Below are positions 6,645-14,763 of a DNA stretch of 25,314 bases, piece after piece; positions within the stretch are counted from its first letter, which is position 1; each line of letters starts with the position of its first letter. The stretch is from the NCBI GenBank assembly GCA_023395755.1, contig JAEWYG010000086.1:1-25314 (forward strand). Reading direction: 5' to 3'. The notes under the pieces were generated by a model. The model made no database searches and was not told the DNA's origin. It saw nothing but the letters and a program-made list of their open reading frames with translations. The position numbers and the translations under genes were made by a program. The stretch comes from Actinomycetes bacterium. Its GTDB lineage: Bacteria > Actinomycetota > Coriobacteriia > Coriobacteriales > Eggerthellaceae.

Positions 6645-6761
6645 CGAAACCTCCATGATAGAGAGCCGTTTTGCAAGAAACCTTTCAGAAATACGGAAAG
6701 GAAAGATACAAAGCACCCTCGGCCTCTGCCGAGGATTCCTCGATCCGAATGCATCATTATA
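6645..6761 (-). promoter_or_regulatory. promoter and leader of the NSS symporter gene
   Basis: A perfect minus-strand TATAAT (complement of 6756-6761) has no clear -35. The leader of about 100 nt holds a seven-base stem, CCTCGGC/GCCGAGG (6717-6723, 6728-6734), with a four-base loop. No U-run follows, so its role is unknown. Confidence 0.45.
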
Positions 6762-6792
6762 ACGGGAAATCTCTGTATGCTGCCTACCTTTT

Positions 6793-6865
6793 CGCAGAAA
6801 GCCTCCTAGAGGAAATCTGCGGTTTTGGCGTTTCGCTTGGGGCGCGGCGCGGTTTCCTCTATCAT
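6793..6865 (+). promoter_or_regulatory. upstream region of asnB with hairpin and candidate -10
   Basis: CGCAGA (6793-6798) and TCTGCG (6816-6821) enclose an inner CCTC/GAGG pair (6802-6805, 6809-6812), making one interrupted hairpin. TATCAT at 6860-6865 is a candidate -10 about 90 bases before the start codon. If so, the hairpin sits just upstream of the promoter and may be an operator. Confidence 0.35.
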
Positions 6866-6953
6866 AGCTACCGTACAAGGGGCAAGCCCGGCTCCGGCCG
6901 AAGCGCGCGCCCACCACCCTGCTTATGTAAACGACGCAAGGAGCATCACTGAT

Positions 6954-8912
6954 ATGTGCGGCATCTGCGGATTCACCGGCGCAACCGAAGCACAAGCGCC
7001 CATTCTAAAAGCTATGTGTGACGTCATGGCGCATCGCGGCCCCGATGGCGAGGGCCAGTACCTCGACGACGGTATTGCGTTGGGTCATCGACGCCTTTCT
7101 CTCATCGACCTTGAAAACGGCAATCAGCCCATGGTGCGCACCACCGGCAATAAAGCCGCAGCCATAAGCTCTCCTGCCGCAACCATCAATGGCTCCGCCT
7201 CGACATGCGAACGAGGCGATTTCGCCATCGTATTCAATGGTGAAATATACAACTATCAGGACCTACGTGCTGAACTTGAGTTAGATGGCTGGGAATTTCA
7301 CACGCACTCCGATACCGAAACGCTGCTGGTGGCCTATCTTGCCTGGGGAGAGGACGTGCTTGACCGGCTGCGCGGCATGTTTGCCTTCGCTATCTGGGAT
7401 CGCGCCAAACGCGAACTGTTTTGCGCACGCGACTTCTTCGGCATCAAACCCTTCTACTACACCGTACAAAACAACCAGTTCATCTTTGCCTCCGAAATTA
7501 AGTGCATCTTGGAACACCCCACTTACGAGCGCGAGCTCAACGAAGAGGCGCTCGAGCAGTACCTATGCTTTCAGTTCTCAGCATTAGATGAAACATTTTT
7601 CAAGGGCATTTTCAAGCTGCCTCCGGCACACTGCATGACTGTGCATGCCGACGGATCCACCGAAACCCGCCGCTACTGGCAACCCACCTACAACTTCAAC
7701 GAAAGCCGCAGCCGCACGGCAACCGTCGATGCCATCGACGAGGCTATACGCGAATCGGTACGCTACCACAACGTAGCCGACGTGGAGGTGGGGTCGTTTT
7801 TGTCGAGCGGCATTGACTCCAGCTACATGGCGGCATGCCTAGCCAAGGAAAATCCCGACATCAAAACATTCACGGTAGGTTTCGCGGAGTACGAAGGTGA
7901 GCGCGACGAGATTACGTGGGCGCGCGAATTAGCCGACGAGCTGCATATCGAAAACAGCTCCAAACATATCTCTGAGGCTGAATACTGGGAGGTACTCCCC
8001 CGCGTGCAGTGGCACATGGACGAACCGTCAGCCGACCCAAGCGCTGTAGCGCTATACTTCGTAGACCAGGAAGCAGCCAAGCAGGTGAAAGCCGTATTAT
8101 CCGGCGAAGGTGCCGATGAGTTTTTCGGCGGCTACCGTATATATCAGACACCTTTCGCAAACCAGAAGCTATCCTGGGCTCCAAAAGGCCTGCTGCGCGG
8201 TGCCTCAAAGGCGGCCCGTGCGCTGGGCGTGCGCGGTGCGAACTACCTAGAGCGCGCAAGTGAGACACCCGAAGACTGGTACTATACCAACGCCAACGGT
8301 GTAGCCTTCTCGCCCAATGAGCGCGATCGCCTGCGCGTTGGCAAGCGCACCAATGCCAGCATAAACATTCCCACACCACAAGAATTAACGGCACCCGCAT
8401 ATGCTGAAGTGGCGGGACTCGACGAAACCACACGCATGCAATACGTTGATCTTTACTTTTGGCTTGTAGGCGACATCCTGCTAAAGACCGATAAAATGTC
8501 GATGGCCCACTCGCTTGAGTCGCGCGTACCGTTTTTGGACAAGCAGGTGTTTGACGTTTCTCGCACTATTCCTACCCCACTTAAGGCCGATGGCGAACAG
8601 ACAAAGATTACGTTGCGTGAAGCCGCCGAGCGCGCCATCCCAAAGGACTGGGCGCAAAAGGAGAAGTTAGGATTCCCTGTGCCGGTAGTTAACTGGCTGC
8701 GCCAAGATCGCTACTACAACGAAATCAAGAGCTGGTTCACGGGCGACATTGCAAACCGTTTCTTCAATACCGACGAACTAATCACACTACTTGACGAACA
8801 CAAGGCGGGTGCTGACCGCTCCCGCAAGATCTGGATCATCTACATGTTCCTTATGTGGTACAAGATCTATTTTGTGGACAAAGCAGCGCCCGAGAAACCT
8901 GCCGTCGCCTAG
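6954..8912 (+). CDS. asnB: asparagine synthetase (glutamine-hydrolysing)
   Basis: Makes asparagine from aspartate, ATP and glutamine in the cytoplasm. The start is ATG at 6954, preceded by AAGGAG, giving MCGICGF; Cys2 is the glutaminase nucleophile once Met is removed. An in-frame upstream extension is rejected because it would bury that cysteine. The protein has 652 residues. The class II glutaminase domain (about 1-220) shows MAHRGPDGEG (25-34) and FNGEIYNYQDL (94 on). The synthetase domain holds the pyrophosphate loop SSGIDSS and the late motif SLESRVPFLD. Between NGNQPM (55-60) and FAIVFNGE (90 on) there is an Ala/Ser/Thr-rich segment about 20 residues longer than usual, probably a surface loop. 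It is convergent with the SSS symporter gene. The 107-base gap between them holds only an imperfect hairpin at 8957-8985. Confidence 0.95.
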   Translation: MCGICGFTGATEAQAPILKAMCDVMAHRGPDGEGQYLDDGIALGHRRLSLIDLENGNQPMVRTTGNKAAAISSPAATINGSASTCERGDFAIVFNGEIYNYQDLRAELELDGWEFHTHSDTETLLVAYLAWGEDVLDRLRGMFAFAIWDRAKRELFCARDFFGIKPFYYTVQNNQFIFASEIKCILEHPTYERELNEEALEQYLCFQFSALDETFFKGIFKLPPAHCMTVHADGSTETRRYWQPTYNFNESRSRTATVDAIDEAIRESVRYHNVADVEVGSFLSSGIDSSYMAACLAKENPDIKTFTVGFAEYEGERDEITWARELADELHIENSSKHISEAEYWEVLPRVQWHMDEPSADPSAVALYFVDQEAAKQVKAVLSGEGADEFFGGYRIYQTPFANQKLSWAPKGLLRGASKAARALGVRGANYLERASETPEDWYYTNANGVAFSPNERDRLRVGKRTNASINIPTPQELTAPAYAEVAGLDETTRMQYVDLYFWLVGDILLKTDKMSMAHSLESRVPFLDKQVFDVSRTIPTPLKADGEQTKITLREAAERAIPKDWAQKEKLGFPVPVVNWLRQDRYYNEIKSWFTGDIANRFFNTDELITLLDEHKAGADRSRKIWIIYMFLMWYKIYFVDKAAPEKPAVA

Positions 8913-9019
8913 ACGGCTGGTAGGGTATAAAAAATTAGCCGTTATCGGAATACAAAGCAAAACGATACAAGGTGTCGATGTTTGCCTAGGTATGACGACG
9001 AGTCCCTGCCTGCGAACCC

Positions 9020-10528
9020 CTACGCGCCTGTGGGCATGGGCTCGTCGTGCTCTCCATCGGCGATACCATCGAAGGCACCTTCCTTCTCAAGACGCCTAAT
9101 CTCTTCTTTTGATAGGCCCTTCCAATCAGGCACAATACCCGCACGTCGATCAATCACCTGAGCTACCAACCCAGGAATGATATAGGCTGCCCAGCACGCA
9201 AGAGCACCCCAGAAGTTCACGCCCAGGAAGTTCGCATACGCGCCGCCGCCAATATTCATGAACGAAAGCGATGCTGGCGCCACCGTGTCAACGATACCTA
9301 AGATCATGCCAATCCAAAACGCTAACTGGAAGCCCACCTTCGTTGGCTTCACTACGCCGTGCATAAGAAAGATGGGGCCGAGACCCATAATCATCGTGCC
9401 CGAGATGGTAGTAGCCGTGATAATGGAGGCGCCCATGATCATAGGCAGGTTACCCACAATGCCGAACACCACCATGAAAATAATACCGATAATACGCGGG
9501 TTCATCTTGGGCACGCGACCCAAGATACTCGGCAGATCGCGTGCTGTAAGTTTCGCCAGCGAGCTAAACGTGGAATCGAGCGTAGAGCCCGCCGTAGCAA
9601 TCATAATCACGGCCATAACAAAGAATGCCAAAACACCCAAGCTTTGCGCCACCACAACCGGCGCGCTAGAGCCGGCAATACTCATACCCTGAAGGTATGC
9701 ATGTACGCCGATCAGCGAGAACAGCACAATAGCGATAAACCCGAGAACACCTGCTACGATGTAACATCTGAGCATCTTTTTTGCCTTACATAAAAAACCA
9801 CGGTCGGTTAGTACGGCATCATGAAAGCCGTACGACAAACACTGCAACCCCGCACCGAGGATAAAGTCCACGCCACCTTCGAGCGACCACACGCCCGACG
9901 TGACATAATCAGCAAGCGGATTCATGGGCACCACCCACATCAGCACCAGAACAAGTAGCACCGCAAATAGTATCGCCTGGGCTACATCGGTAATGATAGA
10001 GCCTCGCATGCCTCCCCAGCAGCAATACCCCACAGTGATAGCAGTAAACAGCATCGCCGCGACGATAAAGGGTATCGAACCCGAGTCGCCGTAGTAGGCA
10101 CCCACAACCGAGGTATTTGACCATACCTCGTTAAACAAGCGCACGAGAATGGCGGCAGAAAAGCAGAATGCCGCCGCAATGCCGTAGTGCTCAGTAAGAA
10201 AGCTTACCGTACCCCGCGCAGCAAACTTGAGTCGCAAACGATACAGCGCCCAACCGGTCAGCGGAATGCACAGCCAATATACGGCATAACCCACACCACC
10301 CACAATGCCAAATTGCGCACCCATGTTGGCGGCATTCGTTACCGATTTGGCAAAGATCCATGCGATGAAGATAGAAGCGGTAATCATAAAAGGGCTAGCA
10401 TCTCGCCCTCTCTTGTCCTCTCCGCGAAAGAACCCTCCTAAACTAACCGTCTTCGGCGACAGCAAAAACATTACCACGCCATACACGATAAGGAATCCCC
10501 AGAAAAAAATCCCCGTTGTGGAATCCAT
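9020..10528 (-). CDS. sodium:solute symporter, SSS family
   Basis: Inner-membrane Na+-coupled symporter of 502 residues with about thirteen hydrophobic helices. The segment ASIFIAWIFAKSVTNAANMG near residues 50-70 is typical of helix 2 in the family. The substrate is unknown; relatives carry proline, pantothenate, sugars or carboxylates. The C-terminal tail is charged and soluble (KEEIRRLEKEGAFDGIADGE). The start is the ATG at 10526-10528, followed by the hydrophobic GIFFWGFLIVYGVVMFLL and preceded by AAGGGGA eight bases upstream. An upstream in-frame extension is rejected because it has no binding site and is not hydrophobic. It is transcribed alone behind a leader that contains a complete terminator hairpin, so expression may be attenuated. 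Confidence 0.9.
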   Translation of the reverse strand: MDSTTGIFFWGFLIVYGVVMFLLSPKTVSLGGFFRGEDKRGRDASPFMITASIFIAWIFAKSVTNAANMGAQFGIVGGVGYAVYWLCIPLTGWALYRLRLKFAARGTVSFLTEHYGIAAAFCFSAAILVRLFNEVWSNTSVVGAYYGDSGSIPFIVAAMLFTAITVGYCCWGGMRGSIITDVAQAILFAVLLVLVLMWVVPMNPLADYVTSGVWSLEGGVDFILGAGLQCLSYGFHDAVLTDRGFLCKAKKMLRCYIVAGVLGFIAIVLFSLIGVHAYLQGMSIAGSSAPVVVAQSLGVLAFFVMAVIMIATAGSTLDSTFSSLAKLTARDLPSILGRVPKMNPRIIGIIFMVVFGIVGNLPMIMGASIITATTISGTMIMGLGPIFLMHGVVKPTKVGFQLAFWIGMILGIVDTVAPASLSFMNIGGGAYANFLGVNFWGALACWAAYIIPGLVAQVIDRRAGIVPDWKGLSKEEIRRLEKEGAFDGIADGEHDEPMPTGA

Positions 10529-10760
10529 TACATAGTCCCCTTTTCTTACAGTCGATCGTTTTATGGCTCTTAAACTCTTAAGCGCCCGATCGTTCTTCAA
10601 AGTCCTGTACGACACCGTGTTCCCCGACAAGAGAAAAACTTCTGACTCTCATATCAGAAGGATTTTGTCTACATCGCCCAAGGTTGGCCATTACCGACGA
10701 TATCTATTATAAGATTATATCTATTACTTGATTATTGCAAACACTTCGGTAAGTTTTCCA
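10529..10760 (-). promoter_or_regulatory. leader and promoter region of the SSS symporter gene
   Basis: The gap to the upstream gene (10529-10870) holds several signals. An A+T-rich block has two direct copies of ATATCTATTA (10700-10709, 10717-10726), giving TATAAT-like elements on the minus strand. CGATCGTT occurs twice (10553-10560, 10587-10594), 34 bases apart. A rho-independent terminator lies between these two blocks at 10632-10660. No gene is seen in the rest of the gap. Confidence 0.4.
10632..10660 (-). terminator. rho-independent terminator upstream of the SSS symporter gene
   Basis: On the minus strand CTTCTGA and TCAGAAG (10639-10645, 10654-10660) form a seven-base stem with an eight-base loop, followed by TTTTTCTC. 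It is either the distant terminator of the radical SAM gene (about 210 bases past its stop) or an attenuator in the symporter leader. Confidence 0.65.
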
Positions 10761-10870
10761 AAAAATTTGTAGTTAAGCTCCTGCCAAGGCAACGTACCCC
10801 TCGCATCCGCGGTGCGCTCTTTTAGAATCGAATTCTTACCCCATTGAGCTTATTAAGCACTTTGAAAACT

Positions 10871-12883
10871 CTACCCCTTTACGATAGTGCCACCACAACT
10901 AGAACCGTGACCAGCGGTGCACGTATAACAATGGTTGCGGAAGCGAATAGGTCTCATTAGAGAGAGGGCTGGATCTGAGGCGTAATCAAAAATAGTTAGA
11001 TCGTGTCCTTTATGCCGATGCCGCAAGCCAAGTACATGATTGAAGTCGCAATCATAGACACACCCATCCCAGCCAATGGTCATTTGATTGCGACACATCA
11101 TGCCAGTACACGCTTCCTGATTAAAGTTGTCGATAAGACAATCGAGGTAGGAATCGAACGCCCCACTATCGATAAGATGTACGCCATAGCGACCAATAGG
11201 GTTATTGACTACAGCAAACAAGTGATCGAACACAATACCCAACTCACCCATACGACGGCGATACATCTCTTCTAATTCAACCTGCGAGGGTGGTAGTATC
11301 GCCCATTGAGGATTGAATACCAGATTCAACACGCGTGAGCCATCGCAACCATAGCCGCGCGCATTTAGCTGGCGCAGCACTTCCAAGCTGGGGTCAAAGG
11401 TAGCCCGACCGCGTTGCGCTTCAGCTTGCGCGGCGAACACATTAGGAAGCGACGCCACCACCTCTACACCCAATGAGGCATAGCGGTCCAGCAGCGGACG
11501 GTATACAGCATCGCACAGAACGATAAGATTCGTGCGTACTACAACATGCGCAACCCGCGAGACTTCGCCAATAAACCAATTGAAATCAGGGTGCATCTCG
11601 GGTGCACCTCCCGTCACATCCACTGTCTTAATCTCAGGCCGCGCGGCCACTGCCAACACCGCTTCAAGCACTGAGCGATCCATTGCTTCATGCCGATACG
11701 GACTCGCTTCGACATGGCAATGCGCGCACGCAAGATTACATTGCGCCGTTATGTTGACCTGAAGAGTGAAGGGTTGAGGCAACGTATTAAAGCAGGATGT
11801 ATCGTCCACCATATCCTCGAAATACACCAAGCTGGACAGCGCCCGACGTACGTCATCTTTTGTTGCCGCCCTCTCATGGCGCACACCCGAACAAGCACAC
11901 GAGGCAGGGCCAAATCGAAAACCCCCAAGAAGAGAATCTTCCAGGTAGTCATGCGGCCCATCAACGATGCGAGCGCGATACGACACCGCAGCAGGGCTCG
12001 TTTCAGGCCACAAGTCATCAAACCAGGCAAGATAGGATTCGTGGCAGTAGCGCACGGGAATTGCCTCTACGAACACACCATCACGTTCTGCGGTAAAAAG
12101 CGCGTCGGGATGCGGTGTACCTGCCACCCGCACCGCCAAGCCAAAATGTTGCCCGAAAAAGTTGGGAAGACCAGCTGCCCCGTTGTTAACCACCAGACCA
12201 TGCGCCAGCGCGAGGGCAGCCGGAGCACACGTGTGTGTCGTTGCAAGTACGTCCACATTGTTTTTAGCCATCCACCCATCCAACTCGTCTTGGCGCAGCA
12301 CCTCTTGAAGCGACTCACGCGAGCAGGCCCATCCCCCCAGTAGCCGCTCATCGCCATGGGTGATAGCAATCTTTTTGCCTACCACATCCACCGTCATCGC
12401 AGAGGGCCGGTCTTCCAGCAAAGCTCTAAGACGAGGGTGAGATTGAACGGCTTCCGAGAGCTTCTTGTGAATACGATTCGAACGACTGACCGCATCGTCG
12501 GGTGTGCACTCAGGATAGGCGCAGCCACAGCCCACGCCCACATCGAGCTGGCGGCGCAACTCGGCCTCTACATTTCCGACGAGCGGCACATGGGCAGCCA
12601 TGCGGTGCTCGAGAGCCTCAAAATTTGCGCTCGTTTTATCGAACCAATGCGCATCCCCATTCAAAACAACCAGCGTTTCGCCAGACTCATAGGCCACAAG
12701 TTCTTCCACCGCATCGAGTGCAAAAGGGTTGCCGTACAAACCACCTACCACATAAAGCACGTCGCACGAGCGCTCGCATGCTCCCGCAAACAACGTAGGG
12801 TCAATGCGATAGTCCACCGGACAAACACGCCCGGCGTCCTTGAGCACGCGGCGCACGCCAGCACTCGTATGACATGAGGACAT
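10871..12883 (-). CDS. fusion of a degenerate calcineurin-like phosphoesterase and an ArsS-type radical SAM/Cys-rich domain
   Basis: A 670-residue two-domain protein. The N-terminal part (about 36-285) follows the metallophosphoesterase pattern: VLNGDAHWFD, LVGNVEAE, ITHGDE, TTHTCA and VNNGAAGLPNF. The first motif, usually SDxHGN, reads GGLYGN, so the first Asp and His metal ligands are missing. The C-terminal part (about 370-670) is a radical SAM enzyme with CNLACAHC (Cys382, 386 and 389) binding [4Fe-4S]. It also has DVTGGAPEM, ASLPN, LNLVFNPQ and IGWDGCVYDCDFN, and a final Cys cluster, all as in the ArsS/DUF3641 family tied to arsenosugar synthesis. No arsM or other arsenic gene is nearby, so the substrate is open. 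The ATG at 12881-12883 follows AGAGAGAAG. A candidate -10 lies at 12943-12948. Confidence 0.8.
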   Translation of the reverse strand: MSSCHTSAGVRRVLKDAGRVCPVDYRIDPTLFAGACERSCDVLYVVGGLYGNPFALDAVEELVAYESGETLVVLNGDAHWFDKTSANFEALEHRMAAHVPLVGNVEAELRRQLDVGVGCGCAYPECTPDDAVSRSNRIHKKLSEAVQSHPRLRALLEDRPSAMTVDVVGKKIAITHGDERLLGGWACSRESLQEVLRQDELDGWMAKNNVDVLATTHTCAPAALALAHGLVVNNGAAGLPNFFGQHFGLAVRVAGTPHPDALFTAERDGVFVEAIPVRYCHESYLAWFDDLWPETSPAAVSYRARIVDGPHDYLEDSLLGGFRFGPASCACSGVRHERAATKDDVRRALSSLVYFEDMVDDTSCFNTLPQPFTLQVNITAQCNLACAHCHVEASPYRHEAMDRSVLEAVLAVAARPEIKTVDVTGGAPEMHPDFNWFIGEVSRVAHVVVRTNLIVLCDAVYRPLLDRYASLGVEVVASLPNVFAAQAEAQRGRATFDPSLEVLRQLNARGYGCDGSRVLNLVFNPQWAILPPSQVELEEMYRRRMGELGIVFDHLFAVVNNPIGRYGVHLIDSGAFDSYLDCLIDNFNQEACTGMMCRNQMTIGWDGCVYDCDFNHVLGLRHRHKGHDLTIFDYASDPALSLMRPIRFRNHCYTCTAGHGSSCGGTIVKG

Positions 12884-12942
12884 AGTAACTTCTCTCTGCT
12901 TGGCGAGCCGCATGCCTTGAGCGGTTCTAGGAAACTCCCCTT

Positions 12943-12948
12943 ATGATA
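12943..12948 (-). promoter_or_regulatory. candidate -10 element of the radical SAM gene
   Basis: Minus-strand TATCAT in the context GCTATCATAAG, about 60 bases before the start codon. A T-rich/TTTGTG stretch lies upstream near the -35 position. Confidence 0.4.
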
Positions 12949-12968
12949 GCGCTTCTTGCAAACCCACA

Positions 12969-13015
12969 AAAAGATTAGCTTGCCTAAAATGAGGTAAAGG
13001 AAGCTAGGCTAGCTT
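12969..13015 (-). terminator. terminator with three alternative arms after the acidic protein gene
   Basis: AAGCTAGGCTAGCTT (13001-13015) is a perfect palindrome that contains the TAG stop of the gene at 13004. A third arm at 12976-12981 can pair with it instead, giving on the minus strand TAGCTT...AAGCTA followed by ATCTTTTT. The second pairing looks like a normal rho-independent terminator. Confidence 0.5.
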
Positions 13016-13735
13016 TGAAGAATCAACAGCCACAAGATGTCCCTGATCATCCTCGAATACACACAGCGATCCATCTCGACTTTCATACAAATTTCGGAAT
13101 CGGGCAAACGAATCATCACGAGATCCCTTGCTACTTATTACCGCACTTTGACCGTCTTCATCAGGTTCGTCGTCAACCTTACGTTGACAAGTTGGCTGGA
13201 CAACAGCATCAGGCTGTTCCGGCGTCTCAGTTTCAGGCTCTTCATCAAAAGCCACCTGCGGCGCAGAATTCTCAGCACTTGACGGATACACTGGCGCAAC
13301 GGGTGATTCGTTTGTAGAGCTGAAAAGCAATGCGTCTGAAGGTTCTTGTGGCTCAAAAAGCTCTTCCTCAACAGCCTGTCCGCGCGCAGCAACTTCATTA
13401 GCAGTCACACAGCACACATCCGCATCGGTCTCTTGCTTGGTTGTGATCGCTGCTTCAGCAAGGCCGCCCTCAATCACTTCCATACCCGAAGCCAACATAC
13501 GATTTTCAAGTTGTTCGGAATCAATACCTAACCGCAATGCGAGGGATATATTCGTTTGTGCAATCGCAGTAAGTTCAGCACCGAAAGCAGCAACTGCCCG
13601 CGCATCTTGACCGGCTTGAAGCTGGCGGCCTATGTCCATAACCCGCCCCCACGAGAACGCGTCTAGGTCTTCCTTCAAAGAGGTTGCCTTATCGGCTTCG
13701 CGCGCAATGCGCTTTTCAGCAGTGTTTCCGAACAC
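13004..13735 (-). CDS. acidic, partly disordered protein of unknown function
   Basis: A 243-residue protein that I do not recognise. The first 90 residues look folded and helical (KEDLDAFSWGRVMDIGRQLQ and LTAIAQTNISLALRLGIDSE). Residues from about 105 to 200 are low-complexity, rich in Glu, Pro, Asp and Ser (for example DEEPETETPEQPD), with no membrane span or signal peptide. A short C-terminal part (FRNLYESRDGSLCVFEDDQG, then HLVAVDSSKLA) looks like a small beta unit. The start is GTG at 13733-13735, preceded by GAGAGG seven bases away. A TATACT -10 is visible about 40 bases upstream near the palindrome ATCGAAGTCGAT. It lies between truA and the radical SAM gene on the same strand, with its own promoter and terminator signals. 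Confidence 0.75.
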   Translation of the reverse strand: MFGNTAEKRIAREADKATSLKEDLDAFSWGRVMDIGRQLQAGQDARAVAAFGAELTAIAQTNISLALRLGIDSEQLENRMLASGMEVIEGGLAEAAITTKQETDADVCCVTANEVAARGQAVEEELFEPQEPSDALLFSSTNESPVAPVYPSSAENSAPQVAFDEEPETETPEQPDAVVQPTCQRKVDDEPDEDGQSAVISSKGSRDDSFARFRNLYESRDGSLCVFEDDQGHLVAVDSSKLA

Positions 13736-13860
13736 GATCTAGCCTCTCTATGCCACAGGACTATTTCGCAGCATCTGCCCAGTATATCATCGACTTCGAT
13801 AAGTAAGAATGACCTCAAACAGCCCGTCTTAATCGGCCAAAAAAGGAATCCATGTACCAA

Positions 13861-14685
13861 TCAATAGATAACACGCCAAAACACGAGACCTTGGGCCGGA
13901 GCATTCTCACCCGCCGCCTGACGATCGCAGGCCTCCAGCACCTCAGATACCCACGAGGCTTCACGCTGCCCTTTACCAACCATCACCAGCGTGCCTACAA
14001 TCGTACGTACCATAGAATGGAGAAAGGCGTTACCCACAACCTTGATGGTTAGCAGGTTCTCGCCCATGACGGTTTCGGGATGAAACGATATCTCGCGTAC
14101 GTTACGACACGTCGGCTTGCCTTCGGCCGAAGCGGTCATGCAAAAGCTTTTGAAGTCGTGCTCACCCAAGAGATACTGAGCACCCATTTCCATGGCCGAC
14201 ATGTTAAGACCACCGGGCACAAACCACGAGAAATCCTTCATGAAAATAGGGCTCGTACTATCCACGCATAGATGGTAATGATACTCGCGTGCCTGTGCGT
14301 CGAACCGAGCTGAGAAACCGTGGCGCTTAGGCTCAATTTCACGCACCGTGATGGCGTCGTTCGTAAGAGCATTCAGTGACCGACGCAAGCTAGAAAGCGA
14401 ACGACCCACAAGATCCTCTTCGCTAACATCGAAACTAACCACCTGCCCAAGCGCATGCACGCCAGCATCGGTGCGTCCAGCACATGTCGTCTGTACAGGA
14501 TGCCTAAACAACAATTCTAGTGCAGACTCGATATCGCCTTGTACCGTGAGCTGACCAGGTTGTCGAGCAAACCCCGAAAAGGGAGCACCGTTATAAGACA
14601 AAGTAAGAGCAATTGTATGCTCGCTCACAGAACGTTCGCTTTCGGTATCTGCGGGCAAGTGAGTGTGTTGAGTAGTCTGGATCAT
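13861..14685 (-). CDS. truA: tRNA pseudouridine(38-40) synthase TruA
   Basis: Converts uridines 38-40 of the tRNA anticodon arm to pseudouridine. The catalytic motif AGRTDAGVHALGQ is present, with Asp73 as the nucleophile (Asp60 in Escherichia coli numbering). Also present are LSYNGAPFSGFARQP near residue 30 and the C-terminal FLHSMVRTIVGTLVMVGKG. The protein has 274 residues from the ATG at 14683-14685. The family body starts near residue 24, so about 20 N-terminal residues are extra. A possible upstream ATG at 14698-14700 overlaps a minus-strand TATGAT that looks like the -10. If that is the promoter, the leader is only a few bases long and there is no clear ribosome-binding site. The gene is separated from dnaE by a terminator. 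Confidence 0.93.
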   Translation of the reverse strand: MIQTTQHTHLPADTESERSVSEHTIALTLSYNGAPFSGFARQPGQLTVQGDIESALELLFRHPVQTTCAGRTDAGVHALGQVVSFDVSEEDLVGRSLSSLRRSLNALTNDAITVREIEPKRHGFSARFDAQAREYHYHLCVDSTSPIFMKDFSWFVPGGLNMSAMEMGAQYLLGEHDFKSFCMTASAEGKPTCRNVREISFHPETVMGENLLTIKVVGNAFLHSMVRTIVGTLVMVGKGQREASWVSEVLEACDRQAAGENAPAQGLVFWRVIY

Positions 14686-14700
14686 AATGCGCCCTATCAT

Positions 14701-14735
14701 AAACGAAAGCAGCCACGCTGCGAAGCCTGGCTGCT
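14701..14735 (-). terminator. terminator of dnaE
   Basis: AGCAGCCA and TGGCTGCT (14708-14715, 14728-14735) form a perfect eight-base stem, with a minus-strand tail TTCGTTT. It begins about 30 bases past the dnaE stop, and its tail runs into the candidate truA -10. Confidence 0.7.
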
Positions 14736-14763
14736 CGATTTTCCGCTTCCGTTTGCCAAACCG

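Noticed and set aside
6825..6953. Longer N-terminus for asparagine synthetase
   Set aside because: It would bury Cys2, the required N-terminal nucleophile; the ATG at 6954 has AAGGAG upstream.
6645..6995. Longer N-terminus for the NSS symporter
   Set aside because: The extension is Cys/Arg-rich and unlike the family, crosses the promoter, and GGAGG precedes the later ATG at 6642-6644.
8913..8942. ACGGCT/AGCCGT pair as asnB terminator
   Set aside because: Only six bases with an 18-base loop and no T-run after either arm.
11690..12343. 217-codon plus-strand frame opposite the radical SAM fusion gene
   Set aside because: Basic, low-quality sequence that mirrors the codons of the real gene.
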